Shown: positions 34,731 through 42,123 of the stretch, piece after piece | How positions within the stretch are numbered: position 1 is the first letter of the stretch | How the letters are laid out: every line of letters starts with the position of its first letter | Made by a program: the position numbers and the translations under genes | Notes under the pieces: model-generated | Seen by the model: the letters and a program-made list of their open reading frames with translations, nothing else | Databases searched by the model: none | Told to the model about the DNA's origin: nothing | Assembly (NCBI GenBank): GCA_013824685.1 | Contig: PNOG01000009.1 | Location: forward strand, 1-64,000 | Reading direction: 5' to 3' | Length of the DNA: 64,000 nt | Origin: Coprothermobacter sp. | Lineage (GTDB): Bacteria; Caldisericota; Caldisericia; Cryosericales; Cryosericaceae

Positions 34731-36098
34731 TCAGTGTGCTATCTCGCGTGCTGTACCCGATATGACGACGTCCGGAAGCAGTTCCTCGGCGTCCCACAGC
34801 TGATGAATGAAGAAGCCGGCCACTGCCGCGGCCGTCCCCAGCACCCCGAAGACAACGAACATCGCGGCCATCCCTGCGCCGGGGCCGGTGCCAACCAGCG
34901 GTCCGAACAGCCTGGTCAGACTTCCTCCCGGCATCATGGCCGGCTCGAACACGTGGTCAGCCATCCATCCTGAGGCGATCATGGCCACGGGGGTGACGAC
35001 CTGCGACAGCTGCATGCGCGCCGAAAACACGCGTCCCTGTACGTCGGCCGGCACCTTGCACTGCCAGATGGACTGGCTGAGCCCGTTCATAACAGGCATC
35101 GCCATCGACCCGACAAACCCGGCGAATGCCCACACGGGCAGCGACCTCCCCAGCCCCACGAAGACGGAGCCGATCACGGACGCCACGACCATCGCCCACA
35201 GGATGCCCGTCATCTTGTGCCTGGGCCCACTCCAGACGATGAGCAGGAAACCACCCAGGCCAAATCCCACGGCCGATGCCGACTCGGTCAGCCCCAGGAC
35301 CGTGGCCGCCCCGCCCGAGCGCGCAAGGAGCATGGCGCTCCAGACGCCGTGGCAGAGCATGGCAACCATGTTGAACACAATGAAGAGCATCATCAAGGAC
35401 AGCAGCGGCGGCCGGGCGAAGATGTAGCGGAACCCGAACACCGCCTGTCTCCACCACCTCCCGCGCTCCTCCACTCGCTCGGTCGACGGCATTGGGCGAG
35501 GGATCTGCACGAAGGCGAGCACGCCGACCGCAACGACGCACGAGACGATGTCGACGATGAGGACGATTGGCAGCCCGACGGACGCAACCAGGACTCCCGC
35601 GATGGCCGGACCTGCGATGCCGGAGGCTGACTGAGCGATGGACAGCATGCCGGAAGCACGGGCATAGTGCTCCTTGGGGATCATTGTGCTGATGGCGGCC
35701 GAGTATGCTGGCCACTGGAACGCCTGGAACGAAGCCGAGAAGATGCTGGTCACGTACAGGTGCCACACCTGCAGGCGTCCAGTCGCGAAGAGGATCAGTA
35801 CGGCCAGCGTGGCGAACCCTGAGGCTGCGTCACTGACCGCCATGGTCACCTTGCGGTTCCAGCGATCGACCAAGATCCCCACAAGCGGCATCAAGAAGAT
35901 AGTGGGCGCGAATCCACAGAATGCGAGGACGGAAAGCGTCATAGCACTGCCGGTCGCCTTCCATGCCCAGACCGTGAGGGCGAATTGCGACATCGCCGTT
36001 CCGATGAGGGAGACGACCTGTCCCGCCCAGACGATGACAAAAGCGGCCATTCCCTGCGGCTGAGGCATATGGTTGGAGCTTCCGGGCAGTGCGTTCAT
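34731..36098 (-). CDS. MFS transporter (MefA/enterobactin-exporter type)
   Basis: This 455-residue protein has twelve predicted membrane helices and the loop motif GILVDRWNRKVTMAVSDAA between helices 2 and 3. It fits the MFS_3 group of macrolide and siderophore exporters (FQWPAYSAAISTMIPKEHYARASG, QGRVFSARMQLSQ). It probably exports a hydrophobic compound with proton influx. No ribosome site precedes the ATG; the -10 lies 9 nt upstream, predicting a leaderless mRNA. The next gene on the transcript is the lysine-less aminotransferase homologue. Divergent from it lies the flavodoxin cluster. Confidence 0.88.
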   Translation of the reverse strand: MNALPGSSNHMPQPQGMAAFVIVWAGQVVSLIGTAMSQFALTVWAWKATGSAMTLSVLAFCGFAPTIFLMPLVGILVDRWNRKVTMAVSDAASGFATLAVLILFATGRLQVWHLYVTSIFSASFQAFQWPAYSAAISTMIPKEHYARASGMLSIAQSASGIAGPAIAGVLVASVGLPIVLIVDIVSCVVAVGVLAFVQIPRPMPSTERVEERGRWWRQAVFGFRYIFARPPLLSLMMLFIVFNMVAMLCHGVWSAMLLARSGGAATVLGLTESASAVGFGLGGFLLIVWSGPRHKMTGILWAMVVASVIGSVFVGLGRSLPVWAFAGFVGSMAMPVMNGLSQSIWQCKVPADVQGRVFSARMQLSQVVTPVAMIASGWMADHVFEPAMMPGGSLTRLFGPLVGTGPGAGMAAMFVVFGVLGTAAAVAGFFIHQLWDAEELLPDVVISGTAREIAH

Positions 36099-36107
36099 CC
36101 AATGAAT

Positions 36108-36135
36108 ATCATACGCGTGAACCCCTTGGCGACAA
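36108..36135 (-). promoter_or_regulatory. Promoter of the MFS/aminotransferase-like operon
   Basis: On the minus strand TTGTCG (36130-36135) and TATGAT (36108-36113) are 16 bp apart. The ATG at 36098 is 9 nt past the -10. Confidence 0.6.
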
Positions 36136-36160
36136 CACCCGGGCTGTCCGAGATGACTGC

Positions 36161-36188
36161 TTGCACGTGGTCGGCGCGGTTCTATACT
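36161..36188 (+). promoter_or_regulatory. Promoter of the flavodoxin cluster
   Basis: TTGCAC (36161-36166) and TATACT (36183-36188) are 16 bp apart, back to back with the MFS promoter (25 bp between the two -35 boxes). Confidence 0.7.
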
Positions 36189-36247
36189 AACTGCAGAAAC
36201 ACGGCACTCGGGAGAGACTCCAGACTACAGATCACAGGAGGGGTTTC

Positions 36248-36760
36248 ATGGACGCGCTGATCGTGTACTACAGCAGAAGTGGATCGACGAGGACCGTGGC
36301 GGCCGCACTGGCGCACGGCGTAGGGGGGACTCTGCGCGAGCTGGTCGACGCAAACGCCCGGACAAACCTGTTTGGAGCCGCCATGGCCGCACTGTTCCGC
36401 AGGCCCGCCCGTCTTGTGAACCCCAACTACGACGTTGCGGGCTATGAGACCGTCGTGATCATGACCCCTATCTGGGTAGGGAACCCGACCCCGGCCGCCA
36501 ACACGTTCCTGCGGACTGTCGACCTGACCGGCAAGAAGGTCCTGATCGTGGCCCTTGGTGAGAGCGGCGAAAACCTGGGAACCTCCAGCAAACTGGAGAA
36601 GATGGCTCGCGACCGCGGCGGCCAGGTCATCGGCGTCCATCACATCCATGGCCTCAACTCCTCGGGAAAGGCGGGCCCCTCTGCCACAGCCGAGGAACTG
36701 CAGAATCAAGCCCAACGTCTTGCAGACGTGCTCCGCGAACCCCACAATCAGGAGAGTTGA
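36248..36760 (+). CDS. Flavodoxin 1 of a three-copy cluster
   Basis: This 170-residue flavodoxin has the FMN phosphate loop YYSRSGSTRTVA at its N-terminus and the isoalloxazine loop TPIWVGNPTPA (about 78-88). It is a cytosolic one- or two-electron carrier. The start follows GGAGG. It is the first of three paralogous flavodoxins (36248, 36914, 38268) interleaved with two FMN-binding membrane proteins. A promoter stands before it, and a second extended -10 before the next copy. Confidence 0.9.
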   Translation: MDALIVYYSRSGSTRTVAAALAHGVGGTLRELVDANARTNLFGAAMAALFRRPARLVNPNYDVAGYETVVIMTPIWVGNPTPAANTFLRTVDLTGKKVLIVALGESGENLGTSSKLEKMARDRGGQVIGVHHIHGLNSSGKAGPSATAEELQNQAQRLADVLREPHNQES

Positions 36761-36861
36761 CCATGCGCCTCGTCGACCGTTCTAGTTGGCGGCCCTGGCC
36801 CGTTCCTGCCCTGTCGGGCACACGCCTGCGCCGCTGCCCTGTACGACCCCACTTCTCCCCT

Positions 36862-36869
36862 GCTATACT
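36862..36869 (+). promoter_or_regulatory. Extended -10 promoter before flavodoxin 2
   Basis: TGCTATACT (from 36861) is an extended -10 element without a recognisable -35, about 45 bp before the start codon. Confidence 0.5.
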
Positions 36870-36913
36870 GCTGTGGCAATGTCACCATCAACTCACCTTG
36901 ACAAGGGGGTAAC

Positions 36914-37468
36914 ATGAATGTTCTGATCGCGTACTACAGCAACGAAGGCTCAACAGCCAAGGTTGCCGAGGGCTTGGCGCAGGCCACCGGAGGTACCATT
37001 CGTCAGCTCGTCGACAAGAGGACAGCAGGGCCGGGCTCCATAGTGGCAGCATTGCTGGGCCTCGGGACCCGGCTGGTCGGCCCCGACTATGACGTCAGCG
37101 GTCGGGATGTCGTCGTCCTCATAACCCCCGTGTGGGCGGGCAGTCCCACGCCTGCCATCAACACGTTCATTGCACGAGCTCCTCTCCGTGACAAGCGCGT
37201 TTTCTTTGTCAGCGTCGGCATCAGCCCGACGAATCCCCGTGCCATAGCACGTCTGGAACGCCGTCTCAAGGGCCGCGGCGCCCTGGTCGTCGGCCACCAG
37301 GAAGTCCTGGGCAGACGGCCGAAGATGAGCGACCCTGCCAAAGGCAAGGAATCCCAGGGCCCCACACAGCCTGACCTCACCGACGAGCAGCTGGTCGCAT
37401 CGGGGACCGCACTTGCCGGCACGCTCGAGACGGCACTGGCGTCACTTGTGAACGAGGCTTGGTCATGA
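36914..37468 (+). CDS. Flavodoxin 2 of a three-copy cluster
   Basis: This 184-residue paralogue has the FMN loops YYSNEGSTAKVA and TPVWAGSPTPA. It is 15 residues longer than the others, with an insertion (RRPKMSDPAKGKESQGPTQP) before the last helix. The start follows AAGGGGG. Its stop TGA overlaps the ATG of the first FMN-binding protein (ATGA), so the soluble flavodoxin and the membrane flavoprotein are translationally coupled, which argues that they are electron-transfer partners. Confidence 0.9.
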   Translation: MNVLIAYYSNEGSTAKVAEGLAQATGGTIRQLVDKRTAGPGSIVAALLGLGTRLVGPDYDVSGRDVVVLITPVWAGSPTPAINTFIARAPLRDKRVFFVSVGISPTNPRAIARLERRLKGRGALVVGHQEVLGRRPKMSDPAKGKESQGPTQPDLTDEQLVASGTALAGTLETALASLVNEAWS

Positions 37469-37848
37469 AGCGCTTCCTCACGCGGCTGCTCGTGGTTATC
37501 GCGGCGGTCGCTTTTGTCCTGTTCTGGATCGTGGCCCTGTATGGTGGTACCTTGAACCGGACGTCAGCGCGCGTTACACTGACGCCGCTCGACCTCACGA
37601 ACGTTGCGGACGGAGTCTACGAAGGCGGTGCCACGATCCTGCACGTCGCTCCCAAGTTGCGAGTGACGGTCGCCGCGAGAAGGATCACTGAGATCACTGT
37701 CGTGTCTCCCATCTACGGCGATGTCAGCGGACTGATAGCACGAGTCATCAAGGCTCAGTCCTTGAATGTCGACGGCATCTCGGGGGCAACGATCAGCACG
37801 AAGGCTGTCCTCAAGGCCATCGACAACACCCTCACGGCCCAACCCTAG
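37465..37848 (+). CDS. Membrane-anchored FMN-binding domain protein 1
   Basis: This 127-residue protein has one N-terminal membrane helix (about 5-28) and an FMN_bind domain ending in VDGISGATISTKAVLKAIDNTL. The D-x-x-SGAT-[ST] pattern is the site where FMN is attached to a Ser/Thr by the ApbE flavin transferase in NqrC/RnfG-type proteins. The domain should face outside. ATG 37465 overlaps the flavodoxin 2 stop; a TTG two codons earlier is less likely. No apbE gene is in the window. Confidence 0.85.
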   Translation: MKRFLTRLLVVIAAVAFVLFWIVALYGGTLNRTSARVTLTPLDLTNVADGVYEGGATILHVAPKLRVTVAARRITEITVVSPIYGDVSGLIARVIKAQSLNVDGISGATISTKAVLKAIDNTLTAQP

Positions 37849-37851
37849 CCC

Positions 37852-38259
37852 ATGTCAGCTCCCACGCGTCGACACCCTCGACTGCTGCGGACACTCCTGA
37901 TCCTGGCTGTCGTGCTGGTGGTGTGGTCTCTGGTCTCGCAAGTCACCTACGGGCCATGGCTGCGGCGGACAGCCAATGCCCTGGTCCTGCGATCGCCCGT
38001 CATATCGTACCGGTATCCCGGTGTCTACGAGGGCAGTGCGCGGGTCGGGCACGTCGCAGCGAAGGTCCGCGTGACCATGGGGTCCCAGGGCATCACTGCT
38101 GTCGAGTTCCTCCAGCGGCCGTCGGGCAACATGGACCCACTCATTGCCGAGGTCGTGCGGACAGGGTGGGTCCTCGTCGATGTCGTCACGGGTGCCACCG
38201 TCAGTCAGAAGGTCACGCTCAAGGCCATCGACGATGCCCTCATGAAGCAGCACCCGTGA
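37852..38259 (+). CDS. Membrane-anchored FMN-binding domain protein 2
   Basis: This 135-residue paralogue of the preceding protein starts three bases after its stop. It has one membrane helix (about 13-32) and an FMN_bind domain with VDVVTGATVSQKVTLKAIDDAL, so the flavinylation motif is TGATVS rather than SGATIS. The stretch YRYPGVYEGSARVGHVAAKV matches the first domain's NVADGVYEGGATILHVAPKL, marking them as duplicates. It is followed eight bases later by flavodoxin 3. Confidence 0.85.
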   Translation: MSAPTRRHPRLLRTLLILAVVLVVWSLVSQVTYGPWLRRTANALVLRSPVISYRYPGVYEGSARVGHVAAKVRVTMGSQGITAVEFLQRPSGNMDPLIAEVVRTGWVLVDVVTGATVSQKVTLKAIDDALMKQHP

Positions 38260-38267
38260 CGTGAGCA

Positions 38268-38777
38268 GTGAACCTGCTCATCATCTATTACAGCCGCGAA
38301 GGGTCGACTGCACTGATCGCCCGCGGTCTGGCAGAGGCAACCGGGGGCACCTTGCGGGAGCTGGTGGACAGCCGCACGATGGCAAACGGCGGCATGTTCC
38401 GCGCTCTGCTCGCTGCCCTGCTCGGCCTGGGGACCACACTGGTGAACCCCGACTACACGGTCGAGCCATATGAAGCGGTCGTGATCATGACGCCGGTCTG
38501 GCTGGGCAATCCAGCTCCCGCGGTCACGACGTTCATCAGCAACGTGATCCTGAAGGATAAGAAGACGTTCATCGTCGCTGTCGGCGGGACCGCAGGCAAC
38601 CCGGGGGTCGTCGCCAGGCTGGAGAAGCGGCTGAGGGCACGCGGAGCTTCCGTCGTCGGGCATGGCGAAGCGCTGGGGTACATCCCGGACCCCAGAGCCG
38701 TGCGTCCGCCGGACGAGGAGTTGGTGGCTGAGGGCGTCCTGCTCGCAGAGATCGTCCGGCAGGCGTTCGAGCCATAG
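38268..38777 (+). CDS. Flavodoxin 3 of a three-copy cluster
   Basis: This 169-residue flavodoxin has FMN loops YYSREGSTALIA and TPVWLGNPAPA and is closer in length to copy 1. It uses a GTG start at 38268 just after the second FMN-binding gene, whose end supplies the weak GTGAGCA ribosome region. It closes the cluster, which ends at the 15-bp hairpin at 38792-38826. The repeated order flavodoxin-FMN_bind-FMN_bind-flavodoxin suggests a dedicated electron route from cytosolic flavodoxins to flavins outside the membrane. Confidence 0.9.
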   Translation: MNLLIIYYSREGSTALIARGLAEATGGTLRELVDSRTMANGGMFRALLAALLGLGTTLVNPDYTVEPYEAVVIMTPVWLGNPAPAVTTFISNVILKDKKTFIVAVGGTAGNPGVVARLEKRLRARGASVVGHGEALGYIPDPRAVRPPDEELVAEGVLLAEIVRQAFEP

Positions 38778-38791
38778 CCCTGCCCGTCGGC

Positions 38792-38826
38792 AGGGACGCC
38801 GGCAGCGTACAGCTGCCGGCGTCCCT
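38792..38826. terminator. Hairpin between the flavodoxin cluster and oadB
   Basis: A perfect 15-bp stem (38792-38806 with 38812-38826) with loop GTACA lies between two convergent genes. It can serve both directions, but neither side has a long T-tract. Confidence 0.7.
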
Positions 38827-38844
38827 ATACAAGGGTTACTCTCG

Positions 38845-40017
38845 CTAGTGACCCAGCAGGCTGATCATGATCCCCGCCGCGACGGCAGTACCAATGACGC
38901 CGGCGACGTTGGGACCCATTGCATGCATGAGGAGGAAGTTGGCGGGGTTGTCCTGCTGGCCGACCTTCTGGCTGACGCGCGCGGCCATGGGGACGGCCGA
39001 AACGCCCGCTGAACCGATGAGCGGGTTGATCTTGTGTCCGGACAGCACCCACATCAGATCGCCCAGCAGCATCCCACCCGCAGTGCTGCATCCGAAGGCG
39101 ACGACCCCCAACACGATGATGTAGAGCGTCTTCAGGTTGAGGAAGGTCTCTGCATTCATAGACGCACCCACAGCCACGGACAGGAAGATCGTGCAGATGT
39201 TGATGAGCTCGTTGGCAGCCGTATTGCTGAGCCGCTCGACCACGCCGCTCTCGCGCATCAGGTTGCCCAGCATGAGCATGCCCACGAGGGGAGCCACCGG
39301 CGGCAGGAGGATCCCAATGACGAAGGTGGTGACGATGGGGAACAGGATACGCTCGAGCTTGCCCACGGGGCGCAGTTGTTTCATGACTGTGCTGCGCATC
39401 TCGTGGGTGGACAGCAGACGCATGATGGGTGGCTGGATCAGCGGCACGAGGGACATGTACGTGTAGGCGGCGACCGCGATCGGCCCCAGTAACTCCGGGG
39501 CAAGCTTTGTGGCGGTGTAGATAGCCGTCGGCCCGTCCGCTCCACCGATGATGCCGATAGCGGCGGCCTGGCCGAGGCTGAAGTGCAGCAGCTTGGCGAC
39601 GACCATGGCTACGAAGACGCCCACCTGCGCCGCAGCGCCCAGCAGTAGCGACACCGGGTTTGCCAGAAGCGGGCCGAAGTCTGTCATGGCGCCGATGCCC
39701 AGGAAGATGAGTGGGGGAAGGATCTCGGACTTGACCAGAAAATAGAAGAAGTCGAGCAGTGCCGTTGGCTTGACGGTGCCGGTCAGGTCACGGACATACT
39801 CGGGGTTGATGCTGTAGAAGGCGCCCCTGGCCGCCGGGATGTTGGCAAGGAAGCAGCCGAACGCAATCGGCAGCAACAATATTGGCTCGAAGTCCTTGGC
39901 GATGGCCAGATACATAAGGACACAAGCCACGACCAGCATGACGGCGTTGCCCAACGTGAAGTTGTAGATGCCAGAGAAGTTCTTGAAGCCCTTGAGTGCT
40001 GTCAGAACAACATCCAT
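38845..40017 (-). CDS. oadB: Na+-translocating decarboxylase beta subunit (OadB/GcdB/MmdB)
   Basis: This 390-residue membrane protein carries the sodium pump of biotin-dependent decarboxylases (oxaloacetate, glutaconyl-CoA or methylmalonyl-CoA). It has about ten helices, the conserved LIFLGIGAMTDFGPLLANP region with its essential Asp, and GGADGPTAIY, where the second functional Asp lies. Decarboxylation of carboxybiotin drives Na+ outward. It lies four bases downstream of the biotin-carrier gene. The carboxyltransferase (alpha) subunit is not in the window, so the substrate cannot be assigned. Confidence 0.93.
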   Translation of the reverse strand: MDVVLTALKGFKNFSGIYNFTLGNAVMLVVACVLMYLAIAKDFEPILLLPIAFGCFLANIPAARGAFYSINPEYVRDLTGTVKPTALLDFFYFLVKSEILPPLIFLGIGAMTDFGPLLANPVSLLLGAAAQVGVFVAMVVAKLLHFSLGQAAAIGIIGGADGPTAIYTATKLAPELLGPIAVAAYTYMSLVPLIQPPIMRLLSTHEMRSTVMKQLRPVGKLERILFPIVTTFVIGILLPPVAPLVGMLMLGNLMRESGVVERLSNTAANELINICTIFLSVAVGASMNAETFLNLKTLYIIVLGVVAFGCSTAGGMLLGDLMWVLSGHKINPLIGSAGVSAVPMAARVSQKVGQQDNPANFLLMHAMGPNVAGVIGTAVAAGIMISLLGH

Positions 40018-40021
40018 AGCT

Positions 40022-40777
40022 CTACCTCATCCTCAGGAGCGGCTCGCCCGTCTTGACGGACTGGCTGACCTCGACATGGACCTCGCCGACCACGCAGTCA
40101 CGCGGGGCGAGGATCTCGTTTTCCATCTTCATGGCTTCGATGATAAGGAGCGTGTCACCCCGCTTGAACGCCTTTCCTGGAGCGGCAAATACCTTGAGGA
40201 TCTTGCCGGGCAATGGTGACTTCATGAGGTTCGACGTGTCGGTCGCGTGCGCAGAAGGCGCAGGATGGGATATGGCTGGGAGAGAAGGTGGGGCAACAAT
40301 AGGGTGCTGCGCAACAGGCGCGAGAGGTTCCGTGACCTGACTCACAGACTGTACCAGAGGCTGTGCGCCAGCTATCTTCTCGACCCCTACGTCGAACACC
40401 TTCCCATTGACCGTGATTCTGAAGGCGCGGCCTTGCGCTGTCGCCGTCCTGAGGTCGCCCTCGTCCAGACCAACGGCGAACGCGCCATCTGTCCCTAGAT
40501 GGCCAGAGTCAACCATGATCGGCACCGCTGATAGCCGTTGGGCGTCCTCACCGGTTGCAGGCACGCTCTGAATCATCGGGAGTTCGGACGCAGGCTCATC
40601 CCCGGCCGCGGCGTCCACTTGGGTGTCTTCGTCGTCCTCAGCGGACCCCTCATCCCGGGACCCACGGCTGAAGAACCTCAACCCAAGGCAGACAAGCATG
40701 AGAAACGCCAGGACCGCAAACACCACCAGGATGTCCACAAGGGACAGCCAAAGGCTCGAAGCAACAGTATCCGGCAT
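40022..40777 (-). CDS. Biotin carrier fused to an OadG-like membrane subunit
   Basis: This 251-residue protein joins an N-terminal OadG/gamma-type membrane helix (about 6-35), an acidic linker, a small beta domain (about 110-135), a Pro/Ala-rich swinging arm (about 150-180) and a C-terminal biotinyl domain with EAMKMENEI, whose Lys is biotinylated. It carries CO2 from the carboxyltransferase to the beta subunit encoded next. The ATG at 40777 is chosen because GGGGAG precedes it by 9 nt; two upstream ATGs are closer to that site or lack one. Confidence 0.87.
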   Translation of the reverse strand: MPDTVASSLWLSLVDILVVFAVLAFLMLVCLGLRFFSRGSRDEGSAEDDEDTQVDAAAGDEPASELPMIQSVPATGEDAQRLSAVPIMVDSGHLGTDGAFAVGLDEGDLRTATAQGRAFRITVNGKVFDVGVEKIAGAQPLVQSVSQVTEPLAPVAQHPIVAPPSLPAISHPAPSAHATDTSNLMKSPLPGKILKVFAAPGKAFKRGDTLLIIEAMKMENEILAPRDCVVGEVHVEVSQSVKTGEPLLRMR

Positions 40778-40944
40778 CGCCATCATCTCCCCGCTTCCTA
40801 TTCTCTGCTTCCGCATGGAAGGAGTCTGGCTTCACTCGATGTCCCGGCAAACGGCCTCGACACTAATCCCAACTACTTCCAGTCTATTGTATCGCATTCT
40901 GAAATGAATCAACGGCAAGAAGGGGTTGGAGGGCACGGCGAGGG

Positions 40945-40960
40945 TGTAACAATCTCGGGA
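40945..40960. repeat. Partial copy of repeat family B
   Basis: TGTAACAATCTCGGGA matches the first 16 bases of the family B unit with one mismatch; the rest is missing. Confidence 0.5.
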
Positions 40961-41086
40961 TGTATGCTTTCTCAATAATATGAAAGAGGGCTGCAGACGC
41001 TCGTATATCAATGATCCATGCTGATGACAGTACTTCCCTAATACTGAGCGTCTTCATGTTTTCTTCGCTATCTCATGATGTGCCTC

Positions 41087-41114
41087 TTGACATTTATCTA
41101 CAGCTTAATATTAT
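41087..41114 (+). promoter_or_regulatory. Promoter of the SHOCT/DUF2089/DUF4097 operon
   Basis: TTGACA (41087-41092) and TATTAT (41109-41114) are 16 bp apart in an AT-rich background, 40 bp before the first start codon. Confidence 0.75.
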
Positions 41115-41153
41115 TTAGGTGCAACTGAGCAAAACCTTACCAGGAGGCACGAG

Positions 41154-41282
41154 ATGACCGACACGACGACGAGACTGATGGACATGGTGCATGGTGGCCG
41201 GCTCGACAAGACAACGGCGGCGCTGCTGTTCAGCGTCATGTGGACGGTCAGCGGCAAGCGCGAGTACATCATCAGGGACTGA
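41154..41282 (+). CDS. Small 42-residue SHOCT-like protein
   Basis: A short gene with a strong ribosome site (GGAGG at 41143-41147) directly after a good promoter. The peptide reads MTDTTTRLMDMVHGGRLDKT and continues to VSGKREYIIRD. Its helix-GG-helix pattern (RLMDMVHGGRLDKTTAALLF) resembles the SHOCT-like hairpins in the next proteins of the operon. Function unknown. It starts an operon with genes at 41310, 41713 and 42095. Confidence 0.7.
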   Translation: MTDTTTRLMDMVHGGRLDKTTAALLFSVMWTVSGKREYIIRD

Positions 41283-41309
41283 CCACACATCCGAGACCAG
41301 GAGGACAAC

Positions 41310-41705
41310 ATGTCACAAGAACAAGAAAGGATCGAACGCATGGTCCAGCAAGGCAAGCTCTCGCGTGCCGAGGCAGACCAACTGCTCGCGACCCTCGAGC
41401 CGCAGGAATCCGGGCAGTCCCGCCTACCCATCCAGGGGGCACAGCCTCGCGCACGCCGGACGTTCCGGATCCATGTCGACGAAGCCAGCGGAGAACATGT
41501 TGACCTCGGGTTTCCCATGGCGCTTGTGGGCGTTGGCCTGAACATCCTTGCCCGCAGAGGAACAGCGACGATCGACATCGACGGCAAGGCAGTCCCCATC
41601 GACATCGAGGAGATCAGGCGTCTGATCGCGGACCCTGCCTTCGTCGGTGAACTGATGAACGTTCATACGGGCGACGGAGCCAGTGTCGTCCTCAGCGTCG
41701 AGTGA
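41310..41705 (+). CDS. SHOCT-like domain protein, operon member
   Basis: This 131-residue protein has an N-terminal SHOCT-like hairpin (ERIERMVQQGKLSRAEADQLLATLE, about 6-30) and a C-terminal domain (about 48-131) with a hydrophobic FPMALVGVGLNILARRG centre and an acidic IDIEEIRRLIADPAFVGEL stretch. Its function is unknown. The start follows AGGAGG. It belongs to a conserved set with DUF2089 and DUF4097 genes found in Gram-positive-like anaerobes; a role in envelope stress has been suggested for such operons but not shown. Confidence 0.78.
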   Translation: MSQEQERIERMVQQGKLSRAEADQLLATLEPQESGQSRLPIQGAQPRARRTFRIHVDEASGEHVDLGFPMALVGVGLNILARRGTATIDIDGKAVPIDIEEIRRLIADPAFVGELMNVHTGDGASVVLSVE

Positions 41706-41712
41706 GGCTGCC

Positions 41713-42123
41713 ATGAAGCGTCTGCCGACGACGTGCCCGTCCTGCGGGTCACAGCTGGAGATTGCCGAGCTGCACTGCCCCGCCTGTGGCACGACTGTGC
41801 GAGGAGCGTACCCGCTCGACCGGTTCGCGGCGCTGTCTGCCGAGGATGAACAGTTCCTGCTGACCTTCCTGGCGACCCGCGGAAACCTGAAGGAAGTCCA
41901 GGACCGCCTGGACCTGTCCTACCCGACCGTGCGCGGTCGTCTGGACAAGGTGCTTGCGGCGCTGGGGCTGGTCAGTGACGACAAACCCGCCGAGAAGACC
42001 ACACGCAAACCCGACGTCATGGAACTGCTGGACAAGCTGGAAGCCGGCGACCTGAGCGTCGATGCGGTCCTGAAAAGCATCAAGGGAGGAAGCGATGAGC
42101 CGGGCGCAGGAACGACTGAGTGA
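41713..42123 (+). CDS. DUF2089 family protein
   Basis: This 136-residue protein has an N-terminal zinc ribbon with two CxxC pairs (CPSCGSQL and CPACGTTV) and a helix-turn-helix-like middle (RGNLKEVQDRLDLSYPTVRGRLDKVLAALG), the two hallmarks of DUF2089. The C-terminal part (VMELLDKLEAGDLSVDAVLKSIKGG) repeats the SHOCT-like hairpin of its neighbours. It is probably a DNA-binding regulator of its own operon (inference). The start at 41713 follows GAGG. Its 3' end overlaps the DUF4097 gene by 29 bases. Confidence 0.87.
   Translation: MKRLPTTCPSCGSQLEIAELHCPACGTTVRGAYPLDRFAALSAEDEQFLLTFLATRGNLKEVQDRLDLSYPTVRGRLDKVLAALGLVSDDKPAEKTTRKPDVMELLDKLEAGDLSVDAVLKSIKGGSDEPGAGTTE

Larger units (their letters stand above)
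40778..41153. other. AT-richer intergenic gap
   Basis: These 376 bp include a partial family B repeat (40945-40960) and an unusually AT-rich stretch (about 40860-41130) that ends in the promoter of the SHOCT/DUF2089/DUF4097 operon. I see no gene. Confidence 0.6.

Noticed and set aside
36762-36914. 50-codon ORF between flavodoxins 1 and 2 with a GGAGAG ribosome site
   Set aside because: Composition is Arg/Pro/Leu-rich without a family, and it contains the extended -10 of the next gene; I judge it non-coding.
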